Below the pieces are notes generated by a model, which ran no database searches, was not told where the DNA came from, and saw only the letters and a list, made by a program, of their open reading frames with translations. Made by a program: the position numbers and the translations under genes. Of a stretch of DNA of 48,808 nt, positions 31,121 through 39,166 are shown piece after piece (position 1 is the stretch's first letter; every line of letters begins with the position of its first letter). Source of the stretch: Hyphomicrobiaceae bacterium (GTDB taxonomy: Bacteria > Pseudomonadota > Alphaproteobacteria > Rhizobiales > Methyloligellaceae); assembly GCA_028066055.1 (NCBI GenBank), contig JALCBY010000025.1, forward strand, positions 1 through 48,808. The letters run 5' to 3'.

Positions 31121-34117
31121 CTATTCCGCAGCGACCAGCCGTAACGAGACCGGCAGAACATCCGGTTCGAACTCAACCGTATTGGGATCTTCGACCCTAC
31201 CGTACAGCGTGTTGCGCTGGACAGGCATCCGGTCCGCTTCATGGATGATGGCGGTCATCCGGTCCGGCGTCATCTCCTGACCGTGTACGGCGCCGGCGGC
31301 GCGCGTGATGGATTCGTTCATCAGTGAACCGCCGAGATCATTTACTCCGGCAGACAGACAGCGTGCAGCACCTTCCGCACCAAGCTTTACCCAGGACGAC
31401 TGGATGTTCGTGATCACGGGATCGAGGACAAGCCGGGAGACCGCGTGCATCAGCACGGCCTCGCGCCAGGTCGGTCCGCGCCGCGCCTCGCCCTTGAGAT
31501 AGATCGGCGCTTCCATATGTACGAATGGCAAGGGCACGAATTCCGTGAAGCCCCCGGTTTTTTCCTGTAACGCCCGCACGCGCAAAAGGTGCCGCGCCCA
31601 ATGCCGATAACCATCCACATGCCCGAACATGATGGTCGCCGTCGATCGCAGGCCCACACCGTGCGCCACCTCCATGACCCTGAGCCACTGGGCCGTATCG
31701 ACCTTGTCGGCACAAAGGATCGCCCGCACTTCGTCATCGAGTATTTCCGCAGCAGTACCCGGCAGGCTTGAGAGCCCGGCATCACGCAGCCGCGCGAGAT
31801 AGTTGTCCAGAGGGAGCCCGAGTGTTTCCGCGCCGTGGGTGATTTCAAGTGGTGAAAACGCATGGACGTGAATGTCCGGCGCTGCCGCCTTTACTGCCCT
31901 GACGATCGCCAGATAGGTATCGCCGGAGTAGCGTGCTCCAATGCCGCCTTGCAGGCAGACTTCCGTTGCGCCCCGGCTCCACGCCTCGGACGTCCTGCGC
32001 GCGATTTCCTCAAGCGACAGATCATATGGTTTGTCGCGATGGCCCTGTGACAGGCGGCCCTTCGAAAAGGCACAGAACCGGCAGCCATATGTACACAGAT
32101 TGGTGTAGTTGATGTTGCGGTTGACGACATAGGTCACGCAGTCGCCTTTGCGTTCCCGCCGCCGGGCATCGGCGACCGACACCACCTCGTCGAAGGCCCC
32201 GCCGCGCGACGAGAAAAGTCTGGCGATGGATTTTTCATCCAAGCGCCCTCCCGCGATGGACTCTACCGCTCGCGACACGGACCGATGCCGCAGGTTGAGC
32301 GCCGGTGAACCGTGCTTATGCAGAGGAAGCGGCGTCTCTGCTCCGGCAAACCAGTCATCTTCCCGGGCATACCCCTGCGCGTCACTGTGCTTGAGCAATG
32401 CGGGGCCAAGTTCTGGCGCAACCCACCTGTCCGCCTTGCGCACATACTCCGGATACAGTGCGAGCCGTTCCGTCAGGCAGCGTCCAGAACGGTCCGTTTC
32501 CTCCGCCAGCCGGTCCAGATGCGGCCATGGTGCTTCCGGATTGACGTGATCGGGCGTGACCGGCGACACGCCCCCCCAGTCGTTGATGCCTGCGCGCACG
32601 AGTTGCACCAATGCGCCGGGCCGCAGATTCGGCGGTGCCTGTATGTTCATACGAGATCCGAAGATCAGCCGCGCCACGGCAATGGTCCAGACATGATCCT
32701 CCAGCGACGGCTCGGGCGCCTGCGCCATACGCGTTCCGGGCTTGGCGCGGAAGTTCTGAATGATGATTTCCTGAATATGACCATGACGTTCATGGCAGGC
32801 GCGTATGGCGAGCAAGGCCTCGATACGCTCCAGCCGAGTCTCGCCGATGCCGATCAGAAGGCCGGTGGTGAAGGGTACGCCTGCCTTGCCCGCAGCCTCC
32901 AATGTCGCCAGCCTGACATGCGGGTCCTTGTCCGGCGATCCATGATGCGCCATCCTTTTCTGCATCAGCCTGGCAGACACGGATTCCAGCATGATCCCTT
33001 GAGAAATCGACACCGCCTTCAGACGTGCAAGCCAATGCTCGTCCATCACGCCCGGGTTGAGGTGCGGCAACAGCCCGGTCACCTCCAGCACCAACCGTGC
33101 TGTCTCCTCCAGATAAGAGAGCGTGCTGTCGTGCCCGAATTCGGCAAGCGCCTCGCGCGCCGCGCGATAGCGCAGCTCCGGCTTGTCGCCCAGGGTGAAC
33201 AAGGCCTCCCTGCATCCCGCAGCCGCGCCCGCACGCGCGATATCCACCACCTCGTCTGGTGAAAGATAGGCGTGGCCGATCTTCCTCGGCGTCTGCGCGA
33301 AGGTGCAGTAGTGGCAGACATCGCGGCAAAGCTTCGTCAGCGGGATGAACACTTTCTTGGAAAAACTGACCAGTTCGCCATAACCGGCGAGCGTGAGCTC
33401 CTCAGCCCTTTCACAAAGACGCTCAAGGTCGTTGCAATCGGCCAACGCCAACGCCTGTTCCACCGTAACGGCATCAACGTCCGAGACATGGCTTGGAAGC
33501 CACGCAGTTTCAGGCCAGTCCGGGCCCTGCTTGGCCAGCCATGCAAGATCGGACACATCATCGATGTCGCGCGAAATGCCTTCGCCTTCAAAGATGGCAG
33601 GCTCAAGCCCGCTCTGCTTCGCCGCCTGCCTGTGCCGTTCAAAGCTCCTGTCGCCAAATGCAGGGGACACGACCCGCGGCGGCGCAAGCAGCAGGGCGTT
33701 CGTCCCATCGCGATCATGCGCGGGCACGATCGCCACGCCCGCTCCCTGCAAGCACGAGGTGAAAGCGTCGATTTCCGCACCTGTCACAAGTGGAATATCG
33801 CCGGGCAGCACCAGCATTGCCTCCGCCCCAAGGTTCTCCGCGTAACCGGCTGCCGTTCTCACCGCAGCGTTCAGACCGTTAACCTGGGGTTCGCGAATGT
33901 GTCCGGCACCGCACGACGCGGCAAGGTCGGCAAGTTCGGGATCGGCTGTGAGCACGAAAGCCTGTTCGACGGTGCCGGCATCGCGGAGCGCCGTAAGCAC
34001 CTGCACGAGCATATCGCGAACGAGACCACAACGCTGCGCTTCCGGCATGTCACGCGCAAGACGGGATTTCGCCGCCGAAAGGGGTTTCATGGGAACAACG
34101 GCTACAATACCGCTCAT
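31121..34117 (-). CDS. fbiC: CofC-CofG-CofH fusion: F420 guanylyltransferase plus FO synthase
   Basis: The 998-residue chain joins three F420 enzymes. Residues 1-210 are CofC-like: VVPMKPLSAAKSRL, VLPGDIPL and HDRDGTNALLL are its nucleotide-binding motifs, for activation of a phospholactate-type unit with GTP. Residues about 240-560 are the radical-SAM CofG half with Cys264/268/271 (CRDVCHYC). Residues about 610-990 are the CofH half with Cys675/679/682 (CTYGCRFC). CofG and CofH together make the deazaflavin FO from tyrosine and a flavin precursor. CofG-CofH fusion is known as FbiC in actinobacteria; the added CofC is unusual. Its start overlaps cofD as ATGA. Confidence 0.93.
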   Translation of the reverse strand: MSGIVAVVPMKPLSAAKSRLARDMPEAQRCGLVRDMLVQVLTALRDAGTVEQAFVLTADPELADLAASCGAGHIREPQVNGLNAAVRTAAGYAENLGAEAMLVLPGDIPLVTGAEIDAFTSCLQGAGVAIVPAHDRDGTNALLLAPPRVVSPAFGDRSFERHRQAAKQSGLEPAIFEGEGISRDIDDVSDLAWLAKQGPDWPETAWLPSHVSDVDAVTVEQALALADCNDLERLCERAEELTLAGYGELVSFSKKVFIPLTKLCRDVCHYCTFAQTPRKIGHAYLSPDEVVDIARAGAAAGCREALFTLGDKPELRYRAAREALAEFGHDSTLSYLEETARLVLEVTGLLPHLNPGVMDEHWLARLKAVSISQGIMLESVSARLMQKRMAHHGSPDKDPHVRLATLEAAGKAGVPFTTGLLIGIGETRLERIEALLAIRACHERHGHIQEIIIQNFRAKPGTRMAQAPEPSLEDHVWTIAVARLIFGSRMNIQAPPNLRPGALVQLVRAGINDWGGVSPVTPDHVNPEAPWPHLDRLAEETDRSGRCLTERLALYPEYVRKADRWVAPELGPALLKHSDAQGYAREDDWFAGAETPLPLHKHGSPALNLRHRSVSRAVESIAGGRLDEKSIARLFSSRGGAFDEVVSVADARRRERKGDCVTYVVNRNINYTNLCTYGCRFCAFSKGRLSQGHRDKPYDLSLEEIARRTSEAWSRGATEVCLQGGIGARYSGDTYLAIVRAVKAAAPDIHVHAFSPLEITHGAETLGLPLDNYLARLRDAGLSSLPGTAAEILDDEVRAILCADKVDTAQWLRVMEVAHGVGLRSTATIMFGHVDGYRHWARHLLRVRALQEKTGGFTEFVPLPFVHMEAPIYLKGEARRGPTWREAVLMHAVSRLVLDPVITNIQSSWVKLGAEGAARCLSAGVNDLGGSLMNESITRAAGAVHGQEMTPDRMTAIIHEADRMPVQRNTLYGRVEDPNTVEFEPDVLPVSLRLVAAE

Positions 34118-35103
34118 GCGCGCCTCGCTTGCGGCAGCTCTCGTCCGGCGGATATTTCGTCAGCGAATGCGAGGACGTGCCGGGCGAGCCGTACCTTGTC
34201 GTCCAGGGAATGCATCATCGTGTCTTCCACGGTGGTCGAAATATGGTTCGGGATTTGGTCATCGGAGCTGTCGATCATGAGGCCGTCGATTACATCGTCA
34301 TAGTGCCGGGCGATCGTTGCGTGGCGCGCTTCAAGATCTTGCTCACGCATGATTTTCGACATCGGCCCCTTGACCGTCTGCCCGTCGACCAGCGGCGATA
34401 CTGCCACCACCGGTGCCCGAGTTTGCCTGAGCAATTCGCGCATGGCCCCGACGGCGAGGATCGGATCGACGCTGAGATAAGGATTGGACGGGCAGATGAT
34501 CACGCAACGCAGGTCGGAATTCCCCAACGCGCGCGCAACATCCGGCTGAACACGCGCGCTTTGCGCACTAACGAACCGGATGGACCGAAGTTCAGGCTCG
34601 CATTTGCGCTCCACAAAGTAGTTCTGAAACGGCATCGGCCCGGCGTCCGTCTCGACATGCGTGCGAACCGGGTCGTCGCTCATGGGCAGAATGCGTGCGG
34701 AAATTCCAAGTCGCGCGCGCATATCGGCGGTGATCTCGCTTAAGCTGTCTCCGGCGCGCAGACGCCGGGTGCGTTCCACATGGAGCGCCAGATCACGATC
34801 GCCCAGCTGAAACCACGTTTCACCGCCGATCCGCCCAAGAGATTCCATGAAATTCCAGGTCTCATCGGCGCGACCCCATCCGGTTTCCGGATTGGCGATA
34901 CCGGCAAGCGTATAGGTCACGGTATCGACGTCGGGTGATATGTGCAGGCCGAGATGTTCGAAATCATCACCAGTGTTGACGGCGACAACCAATCGCTCAT
35001 CTGCAATCACCTTCGACAGGCCGAGCGCGAGTTTGGCACCGCCGATCCCGCCGCATAACGCGACGACGTTTCCACCATGTCGGCTTCGACTGGAACCCGT
35101 CAT
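34114..35103 (-). CDS. cofD: 2-phospho-L-lactate transferase of F420 biosynthesis
   Basis: CofD joins the activated phospho-acid unit to FO to form F420-0 or its dehydro form. The 329-residue protein shows the family motifs ALCGGIGGAKLALGL, VNTGDDFEHLGLHISPDVDTVTYTLAG, ICPSNPYLSVDPILAV and SPLVDGQTVKGP. The ATG at 35103 overlaps the cofE stop as ATGA. It is coupled at both ends, so cofE, cofD and the cofC-fbiC fusion are one translationally linked operon. Confidence 0.95.
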   Translation of the reverse strand: MTGSSRSRHGGNVVALCGGIGGAKLALGLSKVIADERLVVAVNTGDDFEHLGLHISPDVDTVTYTLAGIANPETGWGRADETWNFMESLGRIGGETWFQLGDRDLALHVERTRRLRAGDSLSEITADMRARLGISARILPMSDDPVRTHVETDAGPMPFQNYFVERKCEPELRSIRFVSAQSARVQPDVARALGNSDLRCVIICPSNPYLSVDPILAVGAMRELLRQTRAPVVAVSPLVDGQTVKGPMSKIMREQDLEARHATIARHYDDVIDGLMIDSSDDQIPNHISTTVEDTMMHSLDDKVRLARHVLAFADEISAGRELPQARRA

Positions 35104-35864
35104 CGAAACATGTCCTCTGACTTGGACCGATTGATCGTCCGCGCCGGGGTTGGTAGGCCGCACGGGATGCCCCGCACATGCGCTGCAGGCACCCCCTCGT
35201 CCGCTTCCCCCATTGCAAGCGTCGCAGCGGACGCGATAGCATCGACAGGACAGGCGATCGCCGATTCCATGGCACGGCCGAAAAGGTCGCGATCACCGCG
35301 GTGATCGCGCAGCGCAGCCACGCCCGCCGCGCCAATGGCAATTCCCACCGAGCCGAGACGCCAGGCGCGCCCGACGCTGTCGGCGATCACGATGCCGACA
35401 CTGCACTTCCAGTGGGCATCAAACCGGTCTTTCAGCGCGTCCGCGCTGGCATCAGGGTCTTCGGGAAGCAGCAGGACGGTTTCATCATCGACGGCGCCAG
35501 CGACATTGGAACGGTCGACCCCGGCATTGGCAAGGACATATCCGAGCCGATGCTCGACGATGATAACGTCACGCCTGCTGCGCACCACTTCCCTGGACTC
35601 GCGCAAGATCACCTCGACGTGCCGCGGCTCCTTGTTCGTCTCCGCAGCGAGCCGCTGCGCTTCCGGCGAAGGCTCAATCGAGGAAAGGGCAACCAAGCGG
35701 CCTTCCGCCTTGGAAACCACCTTCTGTGCGATCACGAAAATGTCGCCGTCAACGGGGCGAACGGCCTGCGCATCCACCGCAGAGATCAGCAGGAACGCGA
35801 GGTCATCACCGGGCTCGACCAGGGGAACGCCATCGATGCCCGTCACCGTATAACTCGCTGCCAT
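35100..35864 (-). CDS. cofE: Coenzyme F420:L-glutamate ligase
   Basis: CofE adds glutamates to F420-0. The 254-residue protein has GDIFVIAQKVVSKAEGR, EHRLGYVLANAGVDRSNV, VGIVIADSVGRAWRLGSVGIAIG and a C-terminal ADEGVPAAHVRG, all CofE motifs. It lacks the C-terminal FMN nitroreductase-like domain of mycobacterial FbiB, which reduces dehydro-F420-0. It is therefore a CofE-type single-domain enzyme. The stop overlaps the cofD start. Confidence 0.93.
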   Translation of the reverse strand: MAASYTVTGIDGVPLVEPGDDLAFLLISAVDAQAVRPVDGDIFVIAQKVVSKAEGRLVALSSIEPSPEAQRLAAETNKEPRHVEVILRESREVVRSRRDVIIVEHRLGYVLANAGVDRSNVAGAVDDETVLLLPEDPDASADALKDRFDAHWKCSVGIVIADSVGRAWRLGSVGIAIGAAGVAALRDHRGDRDLFGRAMESAIACPVDAIASAATLAMGEADEGVPAAHVRGIPCGLPTPARTINRSKSEDMFR

Positions 35865-35895
35865 AACCTGCTTTCACCTCTTCAGGGCGTGAAGC

Positions 35896-36561
35896 TTAGA
35901 CGCTTGGGAGTCCGGTAATGCGAATGCCGGCACCGTCCGCCTTATAGCGCTTGTTGATGCCGATGAGAATCGATGTCAGCGCCTCGGCGGCGACCGAGTT
36001 CGCGAGCACGCCGCAGTGGACCCCGCGCAATCCGATTGCACCTGCAAGTCCGATAACAATCTTCCTGTCGGCCGGATCGTCACCGAACACCAATACGTCG
36101 CAATCGACGTCACCTTCCTGCTTCAGCTTGTGCGCTGCGACGTTGTGGAATGCGGAAACGATCCGGGCACCGTCGCCGAGCGCGCAACGCGCCATCATGG
36201 CAGCTGAGCCCGCTTCCGGCATCTGAGCTCTGGCAACCTTCGGCGGCACGAGCGGCACCGTTGTATCGACCACAAGCTTGTCTCCCACCGCATTCGCGAT
36301 GGCCTGCAGTATCTTCGTCTGCGAGGCGAAAGGGACCGCAAGCACGACGATATCGGCTTCCTCCGCCGCAGCCTCGTTGGCAAGGCCCCTTGGCTCGGCA
36401 CCGCCTACCCCGCTCAACTGCGCCGCGGCCTCTTCCGCCCGTTCTGCGCTTCGCGAACCGACGATGACCTCATACCCCGCCGCGGCCCAACGTTCGGCCA
36501 GTGCGTGTCCCAGGTTTCCCGTCCCGCCGATCACGGCGAGCGTCGGACGATCCTCTTTCAT
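35896..36561 (-). CDS. npdG: F420-dependent NADP oxidoreductase (Fno/NpdG type)
   Basis: The 221-residue protein has an N-terminal dinucleotide fold, AVIGGTGNLGHALAERWAAAGYEVIVGSRS, with the Gly-rich turn and the basic end that prefers NADP. DIVVLAVPF, DTTVPLVPP and SAFHNVAAHKL follow the Fno/NpdG pattern. The enzyme would move hydride between NADPH and F420, keeping F420 reduced for the LLM enzyme. The ATG at 36561 follows GAGAGGA. It heads the minus-strand F420 operon. Confidence 0.9.
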   Translation of the reverse strand: MKEDRPTLAVIGGTGNLGHALAERWAAAGYEVIVGSRSAERAEEAAAQLSGVGGAEPRGLANEAAAEEADIVVLAVPFASQTKILQAIANAVGDKLVVDTTVPLVPPKVARAQMPEAGSAAMMARCALGDGARIVSAFHNVAAHKLKQEGDVDCDVLVFGDDPADRKIVIGLAGAIGLRGVHCGVLANSVAAEALTSILIGINKRYKADGAGIRITGLPSV

Positions 36562-36640
36562 TTTTGTCCTCTCACGACTGCTTTTACGATCTTCATAACA
36601 CATGTAATATATTGTTTTTAAATGATAATAAGATCATTTA

Positions 36641-36666
36641 TTCTATTAATAGAATAATAGTATAAA
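36641..36666. promoter_or_regulatory. AT-rich palindrome and operator-like half-site in the npdG/M20 gap
   Basis: TTCTATTAATAGAA (36641-36654) is a perfect 14-bp palindrome. It is followed by ATAA-TAGTATAAA (36654-36666), which matches the right half of operator A at 11 of 13 positions. A left-half-like TTGTAC lies at 36800-36805. The 36562-36849 gap is AT-rich and divergent, so it probably holds promoters for npdG and the M20 gene, perhaps under the same GntR protein. Confidence 0.35.
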
Positions 36667-36849
36667 ATAGAAATTCAGAGACAGGAAGAACAATCCGCAG
36701 TTCACGCCCCATCCAACCGTTTTTGCAACCGAGACAAGCGCATGCACAAACATTACGATCAACCAAAACAACGTCCGGGCACGCGTTGACATGCGAATTT
36801 TGTACCTATTATATCGTTGTTCTAAACTTAGTAACTCATTGGGCACATC

Positions 36850-38130
36850 ATGGATCAATCCCAGCGGCAGAAACTGCTCGACCTCATCGATAGCAAACGC
36901 GATCATGCTGTCGACTTCCTCCAGACTCTCATCAGATTTCCAAGCGTCACGGGTGATGAAGGCCCGATACAGGCGCATTTGAAGGACTATCTGGAGGATA
37001 TGGACCTCGACATCGACATGTGGGACATGGACGCGGAAGAAATCCAGAAGCATCCTGCAGCAGCGGTCGTGACCGAAAGCTACGAAGGCCGGCCCAATAT
37101 CGTCGCAACGCGCAAGGGTACGGGCGGCGGGCGATCCCTGCTGCTGAACGGTCATACCGACGTTATTCCGGAGGGCCCGCGCGAATCCTGGACCGATGAT
37201 CCGTGGGAGGCGAAGATCCGTGACAACCGCATTTATGGCCGGGGTTCCTCCGACATGAAGAGCGGCGTGTCCTCACAGATTCTTGCCGTCCAGTATATCG
37301 AGGAAGCCGGGATCAAGCTGAAGGGCGACGTACTGGTCAACCTGGTCGTGGATGAAGAAGTTTCCGGCCACGGCACCCTCGACACAGTTCTGCGCGGCTA
37401 CAAGGCGGATGCCGCCATTTCCGGGGAAACCAGCACTTTGGCCGTGCAACCGGCCTGTATCGGCCGTATCTGGTTCCAGATTCTCATTCGCGGCAAGAAA
37501 GCCGGTATTCAGACGCGCTACGAAGGCGTCAACGCCATCGATCTCGGTTACAAGATCAAGGTTGCGATCGACGATCACGAAAAGCATCGCCTCGAAACCG
37601 TATCGCATCCGCTTTACCCGCACATCCTGAGCACGCTGCCCTGTCTTGTTGGAACAATCGAATCGGGAAGTTTTCCGAGCGCCTTCCCGGACACATGTCT
37701 GCTCAAGGGCTCGATCGCGACCGTACCAGGCGAGAGCCATGAAGGCGTTAAGCAGGCCTTCCTCGAGCATATTTCGAAGGTGGTGAGCGAAGACGAGTGG
37801 ATGAAGGAGCATCCGCCCGAAGTCACCTTCGGAAACAAGTTTGGCGGTCTTGATGCAGAGGCGGCGGACATACCTGCCGATCATCCCATCGTCACGACCC
37901 TGGTCGACTGCTTCAAGGAAGTGACCGGTAAAGACCCGGAGATCAGCGGACGGCAGGGAGCCGCCGACACGCGCTTCCTAATCAATAACGGCGATACGCC
38001 CACCGTCATCTTCGGCCCCGGTCCGACGGCTGTGATGCACGCCAATGATGAATATGTGGACATCGACGACTATATGACAGCAATCAAGGTCTATGCCTTG
38101 AGCATTTGCGAGTGGTGCGAGGCGCAATAG
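36850..38130 (+). CDS. M20-family metallohydrolase (ArgE/DapE-like)
   Basis: The 426-residue protein carries the di-zinc M20 set: His102 (NGHTDVIP), Asp135 (GRGSSDMKSG), catalytic Glu169 with metal ligand Glu170 (VVDEEVSG), Glu193 (SGETST) and a C-terminal His in VMHANDEYV. The length fits ArgE/DapE and related amide hydrolases. The start at 36850 has no clear Shine-Dalgarno site. No arginine or lysine biosynthesis genes are near, so it more likely cleaves an N-acyl, formyl or carbamoyl amide in the catabolic route of this island. Confidence 0.87.
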   Translation: MDQSQRQKLLDLIDSKRDHAVDFLQTLIRFPSVTGDEGPIQAHLKDYLEDMDLDIDMWDMDAEEIQKHPAAAVVTESYEGRPNIVATRKGTGGGRSLLLNGHTDVIPEGPRESWTDDPWEAKIRDNRIYGRGSSDMKSGVSSQILAVQYIEEAGIKLKGDVLVNLVVDEEVSGHGTLDTVLRGYKADAAISGETSTLAVQPACIGRIWFQILIRGKKAGIQTRYEGVNAIDLGYKIKVAIDDHEKHRLETVSHPLYPHILSTLPCLVGTIESGSFPSAFPDTCLLKGSIATVPGESHEGVKQAFLEHISKVVSEDEWMKEHPPEVTFGNKFGGLDAEAADIPADHPIVTTLVDCFKEVTGKDPEISGRQGAADTRFLINNGDTPTVIFGPGPTAVMHANDEYVDIDDYMTAIKVYALSICEWCEAQ

Positions 38131-38274
38131 ACACAACGCCGTGGCAGCATACAGGCTTGATCTTGAATTAACTGGAGACTCACGCCAACGTGTAGTTCGA
38201 ACTGTCGGCGCCCGACATAGTGTGGCAGTTGGACGGTGGTCGACGGCTGTCAGTACAGATACTGGGAGAACCGA

Positions 38275-39030
38275 ATGTCAGATGCCGCACTGACCGGGCT
38301 TGCAAGCACGTACGCCCAGATGCGCGCGCCCCGCTATGTCCAGGTCGCGTCCGCTCTGCGACGTCGTATCCAGGAGGGCCGGTGGGCCATTGGCGACAAG
38401 ATTGCAACGCTCGAGGAACTCGAAAATGAGTTCAGTGTCGCGCGCGTCACGGTGCGTCAGGCGATCGAGTTGTTGCAGGACGAGGGCCTGCTGAAATCCC
38501 ATCAGGGCAAGGGCACCTTTGTGATGCGGACGCCCGAAAATGACCGGTGGCTGCATCTTGCGACCGACTGGGACTCCTTGATCGAACTAATCAGCGCCAA
38601 TGTGCCCAAATTCCTCGAAGTGGAAACGCCTAAGGAACTGCATATCGAGCCGGAGGATGGCCGGCCTGCCGGAGCCTACGAGTTCTTCAGGAGCGTGCAG
38701 CTCAATGACAACGAGCCTTACGCGGTCGCAAACGTCCACGTTGCCAAGCACATTCACGACCGAAATCCGGCTGCCTTCCGCTCCAAGGTCGCGCTTGCGG
38801 TCATCAATGAAATGGATGATCTCAGAATCAGCCGCGCGCATCAGACGCTGAGCATCAGTGCAGCCGATGTGGAAACTGCGCTCCAGCTTGAACTTCCATT
38901 GAACGCTCCGACTGCTGAAGCCCACTGCGTGGTTACCGACGCGGATGGCATCGTGATTTACAGCGGCGATATCGTCTACCGCGGCGATAAAGTGAAACTG
39001 AATATCGAACTCCTAGACCGTTCGTCCTAG
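38275..39030 (+). CDS. GntR-family regulator with UTRA effector domain (HutC-like)
   Basis: The 251-residue protein has an N-terminal winged helix (YVQVASALRRRIQEGRWAIG then LENEFSVARVTVRQAIELL to GTFV, about 21-83) and a UTRA ligand-binding domain (about 95-245) ending YSGDIVYRGDKVKLNIEL. HutC-type regulators bind a pathway compound and release DNA. The ATG follows GGGAG at 38264-38268. It sits between the M20 and molybdenum hydroxylase genes. Three copies of one palindrome in nearby promoters are its likely sites. A short repeat CAGTA-CAGA-TACTG (38251-38264) just before its start could serve autoregulation. Confidence 0.88.
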   Translation: MSDAALTGLASTYAQMRAPRYVQVASALRRRIQEGRWAIGDKIATLEELENEFSVARVTVRQAIELLQDEGLLKSHQGKGTFVMRTPENDRWLHLATDWDSLIELISANVPKFLEVETPKELHIEPEDGRPAGAYEFFRSVQLNDNEPYAVANVHVAKHIHDRNPAAFRSKVALAVINEMDDLRISRAHQTLSISAADVETALQLELPLNAPTAEAHCVVTDADGIVIYSGDIVYRGDKVKLNIELLDRSS

Positions 39031-39096
39031 CCACTGGCGGCAGGAAAAATCACGCGTCATATTGCCCATCGGGGTATCCCGCACTATGCTGGTATG

Positions 39097-39118
39097 GTTG
39101 TGCCAACAATAGTACCAG
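39097..39118. promoter_or_regulatory. Palindromic operator B (likely GntR/UTRA site)
   Basis: The 22-base site matches operator A at 17 of 22 positions, with left arm GTTGTGCCA and right arm TAGTACCAG around ACAA. It ends 48 bases before the molybdenum hydroxylase ATG and just after the gntR gene, so it could overlap the promoter of the hydroxylase operon. Confidence 0.65.
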
Positions 39119-39166
39119 TTGACATGCGCGTGGCGGCAGAGGGCCGCCAGAAAACGGTTCCGGATC

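Noticed and set aside
33272-34303. Plus-strand frame opposite the CofC part of the fusion
   Set aside because: The minus strand encodes CofC motifs and couples to cofD; the plus product has no recognisable domain.
36646-37155. Minus-strand frame covering the npdG/M20 gap
   Set aside because: Most of it overlaps the start of the M20 gene and the AT-rich promoter gap, with no ribosome-binding site or family motif.
38194-38203. Palindrome AGTTCGAACT upstream of the GntR gene as an operator
   Set aside because: It is perfect but only 10 bp, unlike the three shared operators, and can occur by chance.
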